NCBI GenBank assembly: GCA_964596775.1
Contig: CAZQVN010000065.1
Span: 1-20,620, forward strand
Direction of reading: 5' to 3'
Length of the DNA: 20,620 nt
Source of the DNA: CAZQVN01 sp964596775
Lineage (GTDB): Bacteria; Eisenbacteria; RBG-16-71-46; JABDJR01; JAWXBZ01
A model generated the notes under the pieces. The model saw only the letters and a list, made by a program, of their open reading frames with translations. It ran no database searches and was not told the DNA's origin. Positions 5,657 to 14,133 of the stretch are shown piece by piece. Every line of letters starts with the position of its first letter. Within the stretch, counting starts at the first letter, position 1. A program made the translations under genes and the position numbers.

Positions 5657-6648
5657 GCCTCCCCTTCGAGGATCGCGTACGGCATCTCGCGGTTGCTGCC
5701 GGCCCAGCAGTCGGTGCGACCGGCCACGATGAACCCGACGACGATCGCCTGCGGAAACTCCGCCAGGACCGCCCGCCCCGCCGCCCGCGCCGAATCGCCG
5801 GCCGCCATCCGGTCGTAAATGCGGAGACAGGCCATCCGCCGGACGATCTCCTCCCCCTCGCCGGTGGCGGCCACCGCGCCGTGCGGGCCGGCGTAGAGAC
5901 CGGCTCCGAAGATCGGGGAGTCGCCGACGCGGCCGAGAAGCATGATCGACGTGCCGCCGGTGGAGTTCGTCACCGCGAACCGGCCGGCGGCGTCGCGGAC
6001 GACGGCGCCGATCGTGTCCCCCGCACGGAATTCGTCGGGAAAGTTCCACCACTCCGCGGGATCGACCTCGAGCCAGCCGGGGTGACCGTCCCAGGCGGCG
6101 GGTGACTCGGCGGACGGGTTCGCGGAGGTCCGGTCCACGGTGTGTCCCGCCGCGCCGGGATCGCGATCGTTCGGGTTGCCGGCCGAGCCCCGCGCCGCCG
6201 CGAGGCGTTCGAGCGCCCGTCGGTGCTTGTCCACCGCTTTCGGCGTCGTCGGATCGTAATCGGCGTGCCCGAGCCTGCGGGCCAGGCGCAGCGCCCCCTC
6301 GCCGGCCAGCATGAGATGCGGCGTGTCGGCAACGGCGGCGGCCACGAGAATCGGATTCTTCGTCCGCTGCAGCGCCATAACCGCGCCGAATGCGCCGTCG
6401 GACGTCATGACCGACGCGTCCATCTCGATCGTCCTTCCGTCGAGACGGAGATTCGATCCGGTGCCGGCGTTGAACCGCGGGTCGTCCTCCATCCGGACGG
6501 CCGCGAGGATCGCCGCGTCGAGCGCCGAGGCGCCGGGTTCGGCGAGGCGCGCGAGAGCGGCCTCCGCCGCCGCGGCGGGACCGTCGGCGTGGATGGCGAG
6601 GGCGGCGGCGCCGCCGTGGACGAGGATCACGGGTTTCATGGTCGACAT
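5653..6648 (-). CDS. Isoaspartyl peptidase / plant-type L-asparaginase (Ntn-hydrolase)
   Basis: 331 residues. The N-terminal half has VILVHGGA at 7-14, FNAGTGSNLRLDG at 59-71 and EMDASVM at 75-81. The second half starts at the autocatalytic site GDTIGAVVRDAAG (T212), followed by NSTGG at 228-232, GRVGDSPIFGAGLYA at 239-253 and ATGEGE at 261-266. T212 would become the N-terminal nucleophile after self-cleavage into alpha and beta chains. The enzyme removes isoaspartyl residues from peptides and can hydrolyse asparagine. The residue before T212 is G-D rather than the usual H-D. The linker before it (about 150-205) is long and low in complexity, as expected for a segment lost after cleavage. Starts at 6648 or 6639 (MSTMKP) are both possible. 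It heads the run that continues into ubiE by a 4-base overlap. Confidence 0.92.
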   Translation of the reverse strand: MSTMKPVILVHGGAAALAIHADGPAAAAEAALARLAEPGASALDAAILAAVRMEDDPRFNAGTGSNLRLDGRTIEMDASVMTSDGAFGAVMALQRTKNPILVAAAVADTPHLMLAGEGALRLARRLGHADYDPTTPKAVDKHRRALERLAAARGSAGNPNDRDPGAAGHTVDRTSANPSAESPAAWDGHPGWLEVDPAEWWNFPDEFRAGDTIGAVVRDAAGRFAVTNSTGGTSIMLLGRVGDSPIFGAGLYAGPHGAVAATGEGEEIVRRMACLRIYDRMAAGDSARAAGRAVLAEFPQAIVVGFIVAGRTDCWAGSNREMPYAILEGEA

Positions 6649-6802
6649 TCCGGCTGAAGAGGTTGCAGAAAACGCCCTGGTGCTCTTGAGCGGCGGATTC
6701 TATCACGCGGCCCAGGGTCGATGAGCCGTCCCGCGGAAGGTGCGGAGGGACCCCGGAACCGTCACCCTTGCCACACGGGCACCAAAACCGCATCCTTGGT
6801 CG

Positions 6803-8338
6803 ATGACACCCCACGATCACGGATCCCTGCACGCCGCCGAGGAACAGCTGGAACGAATCCGCCGGGCCCGCCTGGATCTGGAGTTCCGGCGGCTTGCGGG
6901 CGGGGACACCTCGGGGGTCGACGCCGCGGCGTTGTCCCGGAACGAACGGTCGATCCTCGAGGATCCGGCGTACCTGGAGCGGTTGCATTCCGCCGGGAGC
7001 CCGGACTCCTCGCCGGAGGCGCAGCACCGGGCGCGGGTTCTCGCCCGCGATGCGCTGTCCGCGGCGGTCCGCACCGATCCGGACATCGACGCGCTGACGC
7101 GGTCGATCGAGGGTCGCGTGGCCGCGTTCCGCCCGTGGGTCAACGGGCAGCCGGCCCGTTCCGCCGATGTCCGGTTCCTGCTGCGGTCCGAACCGGACGG
7201 AAAGCTCCGCGAGGCGGCCTGGCTGGCCCGTGCCCCGCTCGGCGCGGAACTCGAAGGGGACGTGGCCGCGCTGTTCGCGCTCCGGAACGGCGCGGCGCGG
7301 ACGCACGGGTTTGCCGGATTCGCGGAGCTGGCGTTCGAGGCCGCGGGCATCGAGCGGATCGACTACCTGGCGCTCTGTGATGAACTGGAGCAGCTGACCC
7401 GTTCCCGGTTCGAGGAGAGCCTGGGTCAGCTCAGGGAACTGCGCGGCGGCGCAACGCTCGAGCCGTGGGATCTCGACTACGGCCTCGATCGTCTCGCGCA
7501 GGGCGCGGGGACGGTGGCGGGGGGGCACAACGCCGGCCGCGATACCCGGGCCGAACCCGGACCGGCCGGCTCGACCACGCCCCCGTCCCGGCTCGACGTC
7601 GCGGACATCTCAGCCCGCTTTGCGGCGATCGCCTCGGGCTGGGGCATCGACGCCGGCCGCCTGCCGGTGACATTCCATGACGCGGATCCGGGCGACGGGG
7701 CACTCTGCCTCCCCGTGGACCCGGCCGCGGACATCCGCATTCTCGGTGACTTCCGGAACGATGCCGCCTCCCTGGAGGCCGCCGTCGGCGCCCTGGGCAC
7801 GGCCGTTCACCATCACGCGGCCGCGGAGCAGCCTGCCGTGTTTGCACGGGATCGCAGCCCGCTGCCCGAGGCCACCGGACTGCTCGCGGCTCGAAGGATC
7901 CGGGGTGACGAACCGCTGCGGGTCACGGCCGCCCGTCTCTACCGGCTCCGGCGCCGGATCGCCGACTCCCTGTTCGAAATCCTCGCCTACGAAAAGCCGG
8001 CGGGGGATCTCCACTCGCTGCACTGCGAAATCGCCGAGCACTACCTCGGCTTTCCGCGCCACCCGGAGAGTCTGTGGGCCGCGGACGGAGCGCTGGTGAG
8101 CCGGCCGCTCGGATCCGTGCGGCACGTCCTGGCGGACGTCGTGGCCGCGGATCTCCACGCCGCGCTGGAACGGACGGCCGGATCCGCGCTGTCCGTGGAA
8201 GCAGGGCAGGCCCTGCGAAGAGACGTCTGGGCTCCGGGCGACTCCGTCCCGTGGACGGAGCGGCTGCGATCGCTGACCGGTGGCCCCGTCGATCCCGGCG
8301 CGCTGCTCAGGGAACTCGGCGCGGACGACATTCCCTGA
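6803..8338 (+). CDS. M2/M3-like metallopeptidase homologue, apparently catalytically dead
   Basis: 511 residues from the ATG at 6803 (no good ribosome site; a GTG at 6740 would add 21 residues). The fold of M2/M3 peptidyl-dipeptidases is recognisable. There is a helical N-terminal half with an RNGAARTHGFAGFAELAF segment, then WDLDYGLDRLAQ, then DIRILGDFRN ahead of the zinc helix. A C-terminal WAPGDSVPWTERLRSLTGG follows, like the family ending PG-S--W---L---TG. At the zinc site, where HELGH(A) is expected, the sequence reads GALGT (329-333) followed by AVHHH. Both zinc histidines and the catalytic glutamate are therefore replaced, while a downstream E356 at the third-ligand position remains. 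The protein is cytoplasmic by appearance (no signal peptide). It may be a regulatory or binding pseudo-enzyme. The frame is intact, so this is not a decaying pseudogene. Confidence 0.75.
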   Translation: MTPHDHGSLHAAEEQLERIRRARLDLEFRRLAGGDTSGVDAAALSRNERSILEDPAYLERLHSAGSPDSSPEAQHRARVLARDALSAAVRTDPDIDALTRSIEGRVAAFRPWVNGQPARSADVRFLLRSEPDGKLREAAWLARAPLGAELEGDVAALFALRNGAARTHGFAGFAELAFEAAGIERIDYLALCDELEQLTRSRFEESLGQLRELRGGATLEPWDLDYGLDRLAQGAGTVAGGHNAGRDTRAEPGPAGSTTPPSRLDVADISARFAAIASGWGIDAGRLPVTFHDADPGDGALCLPVDPAADIRILGDFRNDAASLEAAVGALGTAVHHHAAAEQPAVFARDRSPLPEATGLLAARRIRGDEPLRVTAARLYRLRRRIADSLFEILAYEKPAGDLHSLHCEIAEHYLGFPRHPESLWAADGALVSRPLGSVRHVLADVVAADLHAALERTAGSALSVEAGQALRRDVWAPGDSVPWTERLRSLTGGPVDPGALLRELGADDIP

Positions 8339-8356
8339 GCCGGATTCCCGGAGCGA

Positions 8357-11300
8357 TCAGGCGCTTCCGTGACCGTCCAGGAACTCCCGGACCTTCCGGT
8401 TCAGGGCACTGGGCGAGAACGGTTTTTCGAGGAGGGTGATCCGCCCCGCCTGGACACCGTCCCGGAAGATCGATTCCTCGTTGTAGCCGGAAATGAACAG
8501 GACATCGATCCCCGGGCGCTCGGCGGTGACCGCCTCCGCGAGCTTCGTGCCCCCCATCCCCGGCATGACGACATCCGTGATGAGCAGGTCGATCGGCCCA
8601 TCATGCCTCCGGGACAGCTCCAGCGCCGCATGCCCGTCTCCCGCCGGCAGGACCGTATATCCCTGTTCCCGGAGCGCCTGAATCAGGAGATCACGGACCA
8701 TCCCTTCGTCCTCGACGAGCAGGATCGTCTCGTTGCCGCCGCTGCCGGCGGGCACGGCCTCCGGAGCCGCGTCCGGCGCCGCCGCGGACAGGTCCCGGGG
8801 CAGATGGATCCGGACCACGACTCCCCCCTCCGGGCTGTTCTCCACGGCCATGTAACCGGAAGCCTGTTCGATGATTCCGTAGCAGGTGGACAGTCCGAGG
8901 CCCGTCCCCTTGCCCACCTCCTTCGTCGTGAAGAACGGCTCGAAGATGTGGGGAAGAACATCCGCGGGGATTCCGGAGCCCGTGTCCTTCACCTCGAGCA
9001 GGACGTAATCCCCGGGCGGGCTCTTGAAACCGGCCGCCCCGTCCTCGATGCGGACGTTCCGGGTGGACAGGGTGATCGTGCCCCCGTCGGGCATGGCATC
9101 GCGGGCGTTGACGGCCAGGTTGACGATCACCTGTTCCAGGTTGCCGGGATCCGCGCTGACGTTCCAGGTTTCGGGCGCGAGGTCCAGCACAATCCGGACA
9201 TCCTCGCCGATGAGACGGCGCAGCAGGCTGTCGAGATCCCGGACCATCACGGTGAGGCCGATCGACCGGGGACGGCTGATCTGCCGCCGCGCGAAGGCCA
9301 GCAGCTGCCGGGTCAGCGCGGCCGCGCGTTCGGCGGTGCGGGTGATGTTCTCCAGGGAAGCACGCCGCTCCCCTTCGGACTTGCCGCGGCGGGCCATTTC
9401 CGTGTAGCCGAAGATGGCCGTCAGCAGGTTGTTGAAGTCGTGGGCGACGCCGCCGGCCAGACGCCCCACGGCCTCCATTTTCTGGGCCTGGCGCAGCTGC
9501 TCTTCCATGAGCCGCCGTTCCGAAGCGTCGCGGGCCAGGCAGAGAATGAAAGGCCGTCCGCCGAGATCGATGAGGCCGGCCCGCGTTTCCACCGGGAACG
9601 TGCTGCCGTCCCGGCGGCGGTGATGTCCCGGCATCGTGACGAAATCGCCGGGGGCCATCGTGGAAAACTCCGCTCTCCGGCCGCCCGACCACGACTCGTC
9701 TATGTCGCCGAGGGTCAGGACCAGCAGATCGCGGCGGTCGTATCCCAGCGACTGGCTGGCCTGCTGATTGACGTCGACGAGGCGCCCGTCGAGATCGCAG
9801 AGAAAGAACGCGTCGCCGGCGTTCTCGACCAGGCTGCGGAACCGCTTTTCGCTTTCCATCAGCGCCTGGTTCGACTCCTTGACCTCGTGCACTTCCTCGA
9901 GAGCTCCGATGTACCCGGCAAAGTTGCCGTCCAGGTCGTTGTACGGGCGGCCCCAGTCGATCACCCAGCGCCACGCACCGTCATGACGGCGCATCCGGTA
10001 CTCCATCTTGAACGGTTTCCTCGACTCGATGGCGGCCCGGAATTCGGCGCGGCAGCTTTCGCGGTCCTCGGGATAGACACCCATGGCCCACCCTTCCCGT
10101 TTCACGTCGAGGATCGTGCGGCCGGTGAACTTCGACCAGGTCTGGTTGAAGTAGTCACAGCGACCGTCCGGGCCGGTGCGCCAGACGAGAAGGGGAAAAT
10201 CCTCGAGCAGGGTCAGGTAGAAATCGCGGGAATCCCTGAGCTTCTGCTCCGCCTCGCCATGCCCCCGGATTGTTTGATCCAGCGAGACTCTCATCGCCTC
10301 CAGGGACGACGAGAGTTCGTCCACCTCGCGAACCCGCGACTGCACCCGTGGCGAGGGGGAAAGATCGAGCGACGCGATCCGGCGGCCGAGGCGCGCCAGC
10401 TCGCTGAGGGGTCGCGCGATCCACCGGGAAAGGCCGGCGGCGATGAGGATTCCGATTCCGAACGCGAGTGCGGCGATCAGGCCGGCCCGCCCCTGGAGCC
10501 GGCGGGCGGAAGCCATCAGGTCCGACTCCGGAGCCACCACGCCGATCAGGATGCGCCGGTTCGGGCCGAGCTGGAACGGTTGAAAGCTGGCCAGCCAGGT
10601 TTCCCCGCCGGTCCGGTAGCGCGACGGCTGGTGCGTGGTGGCCGAATCCGGCCTCCAGTGCTTCATGGCGTCGGCGATCTGCTCGAGGCCGCACTCCACG
10701 ACCGGCTTGAGCGTGACCTCGGCGCGGACGGCTTCCGAATCGAACATCCGGTGCCCGGGAATGCCGAGAAGGTCGCCGGATTCCGTGAACAGGAAGACCA
10801 GGCCGTTCCGGGTGGGGTGGGCCGTGCGGGTGAACCGGTTCAGATCCTCGAGGAGCATGTCGTAGGCGATGATGACCTTTTCTCCCGAGGGGTCCACCGC
10901 GGCCACCGACGCGGAAATGCCCGGAGTCTTCGTCGTGAACAGCGTGTAGACGTCCGTCCACGATATGGCGCCCCAGGGATCGGCCATGAACTCCGTGACT
11001 CCCATGTCGCGATAGTTCTCGAGCGCCAGTCGATACCAGAGCCGCTGACGCGGGTTGTAGTCGGGCAGGATCTTCTCCCAGGTCTTGACCGGGCGGCTCC
11101 CGTCCTGGCTCCAGAGGTTCCACACGCTGTTCTGCCCCCACTCGTCCGCCCGGAACTCCCGCGTGAAGAACTGCGGCGGATTCGAAACGGGAACCGGCAG
11201 CCCGTCGACGCCTTCGAGAAGCGGAGAACCGGTCATCGTGGAGTCGTACTTCATCACGAGAAACTGGTATCCGGTTTCATCGCCCACCATCATCGATCCG

Positions 11301-11641
11301 GACTGGGGGAGGCGGACCAGGGCAGGAAAGAAGAGGTTCTTGAGGGACTCCCGGTCATGCCGGTGCACCATCCCGGCCCGCACATACCAGTAGTCCGCGG
11401 TCATCCTGCGGAGGATCGGGTCGAAATAGTTCCGGAGATTCGCGCTCGTTTCACTCCGTGCCCGGGACATCGCTTCGTCCGCGGTCCTGAGCACTTCCGA
11501 ACGGCTCTCCAGGTAGGACATGTAGAGAACGATGCCGAGAACTATGAGGACCAGGCCCGCGAACGCCGACAACAGCGTGGAGTATACGGAGAACCTGAAC
11601 CGGGGAGATTCCTGCACGGCAGCACCTTCCGAAAAGAGCAT
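8357..11641 (-). CDS. Hybrid sensor histidine kinase (Cache, HAMP, two PAS, kinase, receiver)
   Basis: 1094 residues, a membrane-bound phosphorelay sensor. TM1 is at about 21-43, an extracytoplasmic Cache-like sensing region is at 45-380, and TM2 is at about 386-404. HAMP runs at about 405-458. PAS 1 is at about 472-585 and PAS 2 at about 597-710, the second ending in a PAC-like segment. The HisKA phospho-acceptor is H734 in GGVAHDFNNLL, of the class usual in hybrid kinases. The ATPase domain has NLAVNARDAM (N845), VKDTGSGIP and GKGTGLGLSTCYGI. The C-terminal receiver (970-1092) has VEDE, phospho-acceptor D1023 in LLITDVVMPGMGG, and K1073 in LEKPFS. No separate response regulator or output gene is adjacent, so the final target is unknown. 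A GTG at 11617 with GGAAGG upstream is a strong alternative start (8 residues shorter). It is divergent from the glycosyltransferase gene. Confidence 0.95.
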   Translation of the reverse strand: MLFSEGAAVQESPRFRFSVYSTLLSAFAGLVLIVLGIVLYMSYLESRSEVLRTADEAMSRARSETSANLRNYFDPILRRMTADYWYVRAGMVHRHDRESLKNLFFPALVRLPQSGSMMVGDETGYQFLVMKYDSTMTGSPLLEGVDGLPVPVSNPPQFFTREFRADEWGQNSVWNLWSQDGSRPVKTWEKILPDYNPRQRLWYRLALENYRDMGVTEFMADPWGAISWTDVYTLFTTKTPGISASVAAVDPSGEKVIIAYDMLLEDLNRFTRTAHPTRNGLVFLFTESGDLLGIPGHRMFDSEAVRAEVTLKPVVECGLEQIADAMKHWRPDSATTHQPSRYRTGGETWLASFQPFQLGPNRRILIGVVAPESDLMASARRLQGRAGLIAALAFGIGILIAAGLSRWIARPLSELARLGRRIASLDLSPSPRVQSRVREVDELSSSLEAMRVSLDQTIRGHGEAEQKLRDSRDFYLTLLEDFPLLVWRTGPDGRCDYFNQTWSKFTGRTILDVKREGWAMGVYPEDRESCRAEFRAAIESRKPFKMEYRMRRHDGAWRWVIDWGRPYNDLDGNFAGYIGALEEVHEVKESNQALMESEKRFRSLVENAGDAFFLCDLDGRLVDVNQQASQSLGYDRRDLLVLTLGDIDESWSGGRRAEFSTMAPGDFVTMPGHHRRRDGSTFPVETRAGLIDLGGRPFILCLARDASERRLMEEQLRQAQKMEAVGRLAGGVAHDFNNLLTAIFGYTEMARRGKSEGERRASLENITRTAERAAALTRQLLAFARRQISRPRSIGLTVMVRDLDSLLRRLIGEDVRIVLDLAPETWNVSADPGNLEQVIVNLAVNARDAMPDGGTITLSTRNVRIEDGAAGFKSPPGDYVLLEVKDTGSGIPADVLPHIFEPFFTTKEVGKGTGLGLSTCYGIIEQASGYMAVENSPEGGVVVRIHLPRDLSAAAPDAAPEAVPAGSGGNETILLVEDEGMVRDLLIQALREQGYTVLPAGDGHAALELSRRHDGPIDLLITDVVMPGMGGTKLAEAVTAERPGIDVLFISGYNEESIFRDGVQAGRITLLEKPFSPSALNRKVREFLDGHGSA

Positions 11642-11661
11642 CCTTGATCCCTTCGATGCGA

Positions 11662-11690
11662 AGAATAAAGTATCCTCCGCCCGGAGTCAT
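11662..11690 (-). promoter_or_regulatory. Candidate promoter of the sensor kinase gene
   Basis: On the minus strand, ATGACT (11685-11690), 17 bases, then TATTCT (11662-11667), in the 97-base gap between the divergent genes. A plus-strand candidate, TTGATC (11644-11649), 16 bases, TAAAGT (11666-11671), overlaps it and could serve the glycosyltransferase gene. Each box matches the consensus at about 4/6 positions, by eye. Confidence 0.35.
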
Positions 11691-11738
11691 CCCGACCGGG
11701 CTGACGCGCGCCGTTCCACGGGGAGAAGCGCTCGAGTC

Positions 11739-13997
11739 ATGAAACGCACGTCCATTCCGCTGTTCGTGATCGCCGTGCTGGCTTTCCTCGCCTATGCCTG
11801 GACCTCCCCCGCGGGGGTCACCTGGAACCACCGCGGGGAGGATGGCGCGGAGTTTGCCGCGGTGGGGAAGGTCCTCGGCGTGGCTCACCCGACCGGGTAT
11901 CCGCTGTACAGCCTCCTCCTCCGCCTGGCCTCCGCGGGGGTGGCGGAACCGGCCTGGCGGGCCACGCTCGTGACGAACCTCGCCGCGGCCGTGGCCGTGT
12001 TTCTCCTTGGACTGCTCTTCGTCGAAACGGCGCGCCGGGCCTCGTCGCCTCTCCCGGGCCATGCAGCCTGCGGCACGGCCCGGGCGGGGGGATACGCTCT
12101 TGCCGTCGCCTTCGCCGCCGCGCCTCTCTGGTGGGGGCAGGCGAACATCATCGAAGTCTACGCCCTGCACGTGCTGTTCGTGGCCCTGGCCCTCTACCTG
12201 GCCGTCACGCTGCGGGAGCGGGAACGCCGGTTCCTGATCCTCGCCTACGTCTGCGGCCTCGCCGCGACCCATCACCTGCAGATCGTGCTGCTGGCCCCGG
12301 CGCTCCTGATCTTCGTGATCGCCGACCGCCGGGCGGTTCGGACGGGACCGGCGCGAGCGGATGGAGACGCCGCCTCCGGAGTGAACCCCGATGTTTCAGG
12401 AGCCGTCGGACCGGACACCGCCGACTTTGGAACCGCCGAAGCGGAACGCCCTCATGGAAAGCGGCGGGAAGCATCGCTGTGGACGCTGGCTGTGCTCCTG
12501 GCGCTTCTGCCGGTCAGCCTCTACCTGGTGCTCCTGATCCGATCCCGGCTCAACCCAGCGCTGGACTGGGGCAACCCCGAATCGCTCGAGCAGCTCCTCT
12601 GGGTGATCCGCGGCGAGCAGTACCGCTTCCGGATGTTCACGTCTCCCCCCGCGGAAGTGATGGAGCGCGCTCGGGCGACGCTGCTGCACCTCCTGCCGGG
12701 CCAGCTGGCCTGGACCGGCGTGCCGCTCGGCCTCATCGGCATCGTGGCGCTGCTGCGCCGGCGGGAACGCGTTCTCGTGACCGGCCTGTCGCTCTATGCG
12801 GTCCTGCAGCTCGGCTTTGCCCTGAATTACGGGATCCCGGATCCGGAGGCATACTTCATTCCGGTGCTCCTCGTCTGGTGCGCGTTTTCCGCGGCCGGCG
12901 CGGTGGTCCTGATCCGCCTCGGGCAGCAGAAGCAGCCGGTCGGATGGGTCCTGCTCGGTCTCTTCCTGTCCGGTCCCGCGGCGCAGATCTACACGACCTG
13001 GCACGAGGTCTCCCTGCGGAACGACACCGCGGCGGAAGAATATGCCCGCGAAGCCGTGGCGTACCTGCCGAAGCGCGCCCTCGTTCTCAGCGAGGGGGAC
13101 GGACGGACGTTCGGACTCTGGTACCGGGCCGTTGTGGAAAACCGGGCGGACCTGACCGTGATCTACAAGGCGCTTCTCGTGTGGCCGTGGTATGTGGACA
13201 ACCTGAGGGAACGGGACCCGGACCTGGTCATCACCCCGCTGGGGCAGCCTCCGCGGGACTTTCATCACCGGATCCTCACCGAAAACCTCCCCCTGCGCCC
13301 GGTCTACACGACGTACACGGAACCCTGGCTCGCCGAGAACTTCCACGTCGTTCCGGAAGCGCGCCTTTTCCGCGTCCTCGGAAACCGCCGGCCGCATTTC
13401 CCCCCGTCGGGCGCCGTCCGGTCGAAACCGGTCGACCTGGGCGCCGCGGCGAACGCCGGCTACCGGCTGGATCCGTGGACCCCCGGAAGCATCGACTCCG
13501 TGGGGCTGTATCCCGGATTCGGTGGCGGCGCGGTCTACTGGGGCGACCTCCCGTTCAAGGCGCGGCGTCCGGCCGGGACCACCGGCGACTGGTCGGTGAT
13601 CTCCACGGTGCGGAGCCCCTCGTTTTCCGCCGCGGTTCCGCTCTGGCCGGACTCCACGAAGATGGTCTGCGTGCTCATGGACGCCGGGCTGGCCGGGCGG
13701 TGGAGCCTCCGGCTGGGCGAAATCCGTGTCCTCTATAATGAGGGGCCCGCCGACACGGTCGAGGTTCGGTCCTACGTGAACGTCTGGGATTACCACGCCG
13801 AATCGTGGGAGTACTGCCTGCCCGCCGATGTCGTGGCCTGGGTCGGTCCGCTGGATCAGAGCCTGACGGTGCTCCCCATCCCGACCGATCCGGGGCGGGT
13901 GCCGGTGTCCCTGGAGATGACCGGAGAAGGGCCGCGCGGGGAATCCGGCGAAATTGCGGGATACGTGGTTTTCGGGATTACCCAGTGGCTCCCGTGA
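11739..13997 (+). CDS. DUF2723-type membrane glycosyltransferase (protein O-mannosyltransferase-like)
   Basis: 752 residues. The N-terminal part matches DUF2723/TMEM260-like GT-C enzymes. TM1 is at about 7-22, the first loop carries HRGEDGAEFAAVGKVLGVAH (31-50) and PTGYPLY (51-57). These equate to the family GDSGEF and HPPGYPLY motifs, with the acidic pair expected at the active site. Further membrane helices follow at about 76-96, 119-133, 143-157, 166-195, 246-266, 325-340, 348-362, 372-392 and 402-413. The remaining 340 residues are a soluble, probably periplasmic, C-terminal domain of unknown fold. GT-C enzymes use polyprenyl-phosphate sugars to glycosylate exported proteins or glycans. 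A hydrophilic insert at about 200-245 interrupts the membrane part. The start ATG at 11739 gives a proper TM1; the frame is open further upstream, but that stretch overlaps the divergent kinase gene. Confidence 0.82.
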   Translation: MKRTSIPLFVIAVLAFLAYAWTSPAGVTWNHRGEDGAEFAAVGKVLGVAHPTGYPLYSLLLRLASAGVAEPAWRATLVTNLAAAVAVFLLGLLFVETARRASSPLPGHAACGTARAGGYALAVAFAAAPLWWGQANIIEVYALHVLFVALALYLAVTLRERERRFLILAYVCGLAATHHLQIVLLAPALLIFVIADRRAVRTGPARADGDAASGVNPDVSGAVGPDTADFGTAEAERPHGKRREASLWTLAVLLALLPVSLYLVLLIRSRLNPALDWGNPESLEQLLWVIRGEQYRFRMFTSPPAEVMERARATLLHLLPGQLAWTGVPLGLIGIVALLRRRERVLVTGLSLYAVLQLGFALNYGIPDPEAYFIPVLLVWCAFSAAGAVVLIRLGQQKQPVGWVLLGLFLSGPAAQIYTTWHEVSLRNDTAAEEYAREAVAYLPKRALVLSEGDGRTFGLWYRAVVENRADLTVIYKALLVWPWYVDNLRERDPDLVITPLGQPPRDFHHRILTENLPLRPVYTTYTEPWLAENFHVVPEARLFRVLGNRRPHFPPSGAVRSKPVDLGAAANAGYRLDPWTPGSIDSVGLYPGFGGGAVYWGDLPFKARRPAGTTGDWSVISTVRSPSFSAAVPLWPDSTKMVCVLMDAGLAGRWSLRLGEIRVLYNEGPADTVEVRSYVNVWDYHAESWEYCLPADVVAWVGPLDQSLTVLPIPTDPGRVPVSLEMTGEGPRGESGEIAGYVVFGITQWLP

Positions 13998-14133
13998 CCG
14001 CACTGCAGCCCTTCATCACGGTTGCTTCCGACGGGTTCCTTGATTACGCTTCACCGGTTGAGATCTCCGCCCGGCCCGGTTCGGGGCCGGCCCCGCCGCG
14101 GGATTCCTCGTATTTCGCATCCCTGGAGGCAGA
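13998..14133 (+). other. Intergenic gap between the glycosyltransferase and M24 genes
   Basis: 136 bases with no ORF. A 7-bp hairpin (CCGGCCC 14071-14077 / GGGCCGG 14084-14090) lacks a T-tract. No convincing promoter pair is visible. Confidence 0.5.
14125..14129 (+). promoter_or_regulatory. Ribosome binding site supporting a GTG start
   Basis: GGAGG, 4 bases before the GTG at 14134. It supports the non-ATG start of the M24 peptidase gene. Confidence 0.7.

Noticed and set aside
6697..6702. TAGAAT on the minus strand as the asparaginase -10 box
   Set aside because: No acceptable -35 sequence at a 16-18 base distance; too weak to list.
4958..7528. An apparent 856-residue fusion ending in UbiE
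   Set aside because: Only the last 232 residues resemble a protein. The upstream part is an out-of-frame reading of the asparaginase gene and antisense to the peptidase-like gene.
8369..11647. A 1092-codon plus-strand ORF opposite the sensor kinase
   Set aside because: It mirrors the kinase gene in a GC-rich genome where antisense frames stay open. It has no recognisable domains, while the minus strand shows a complete multidomain kinase.
12396..14003. A 535-codon minus-strand ORF opposite the glycosyltransferase
   Set aside because: Antisense shadow; no domains, whereas the plus strand has clear membrane helices and family motifs.
14071..14090. Hairpin between the glycosyltransferase and M24 genes as a terminator
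   Set aside because: Short stem with no T-tract; such GC palindromes are frequent by chance here.
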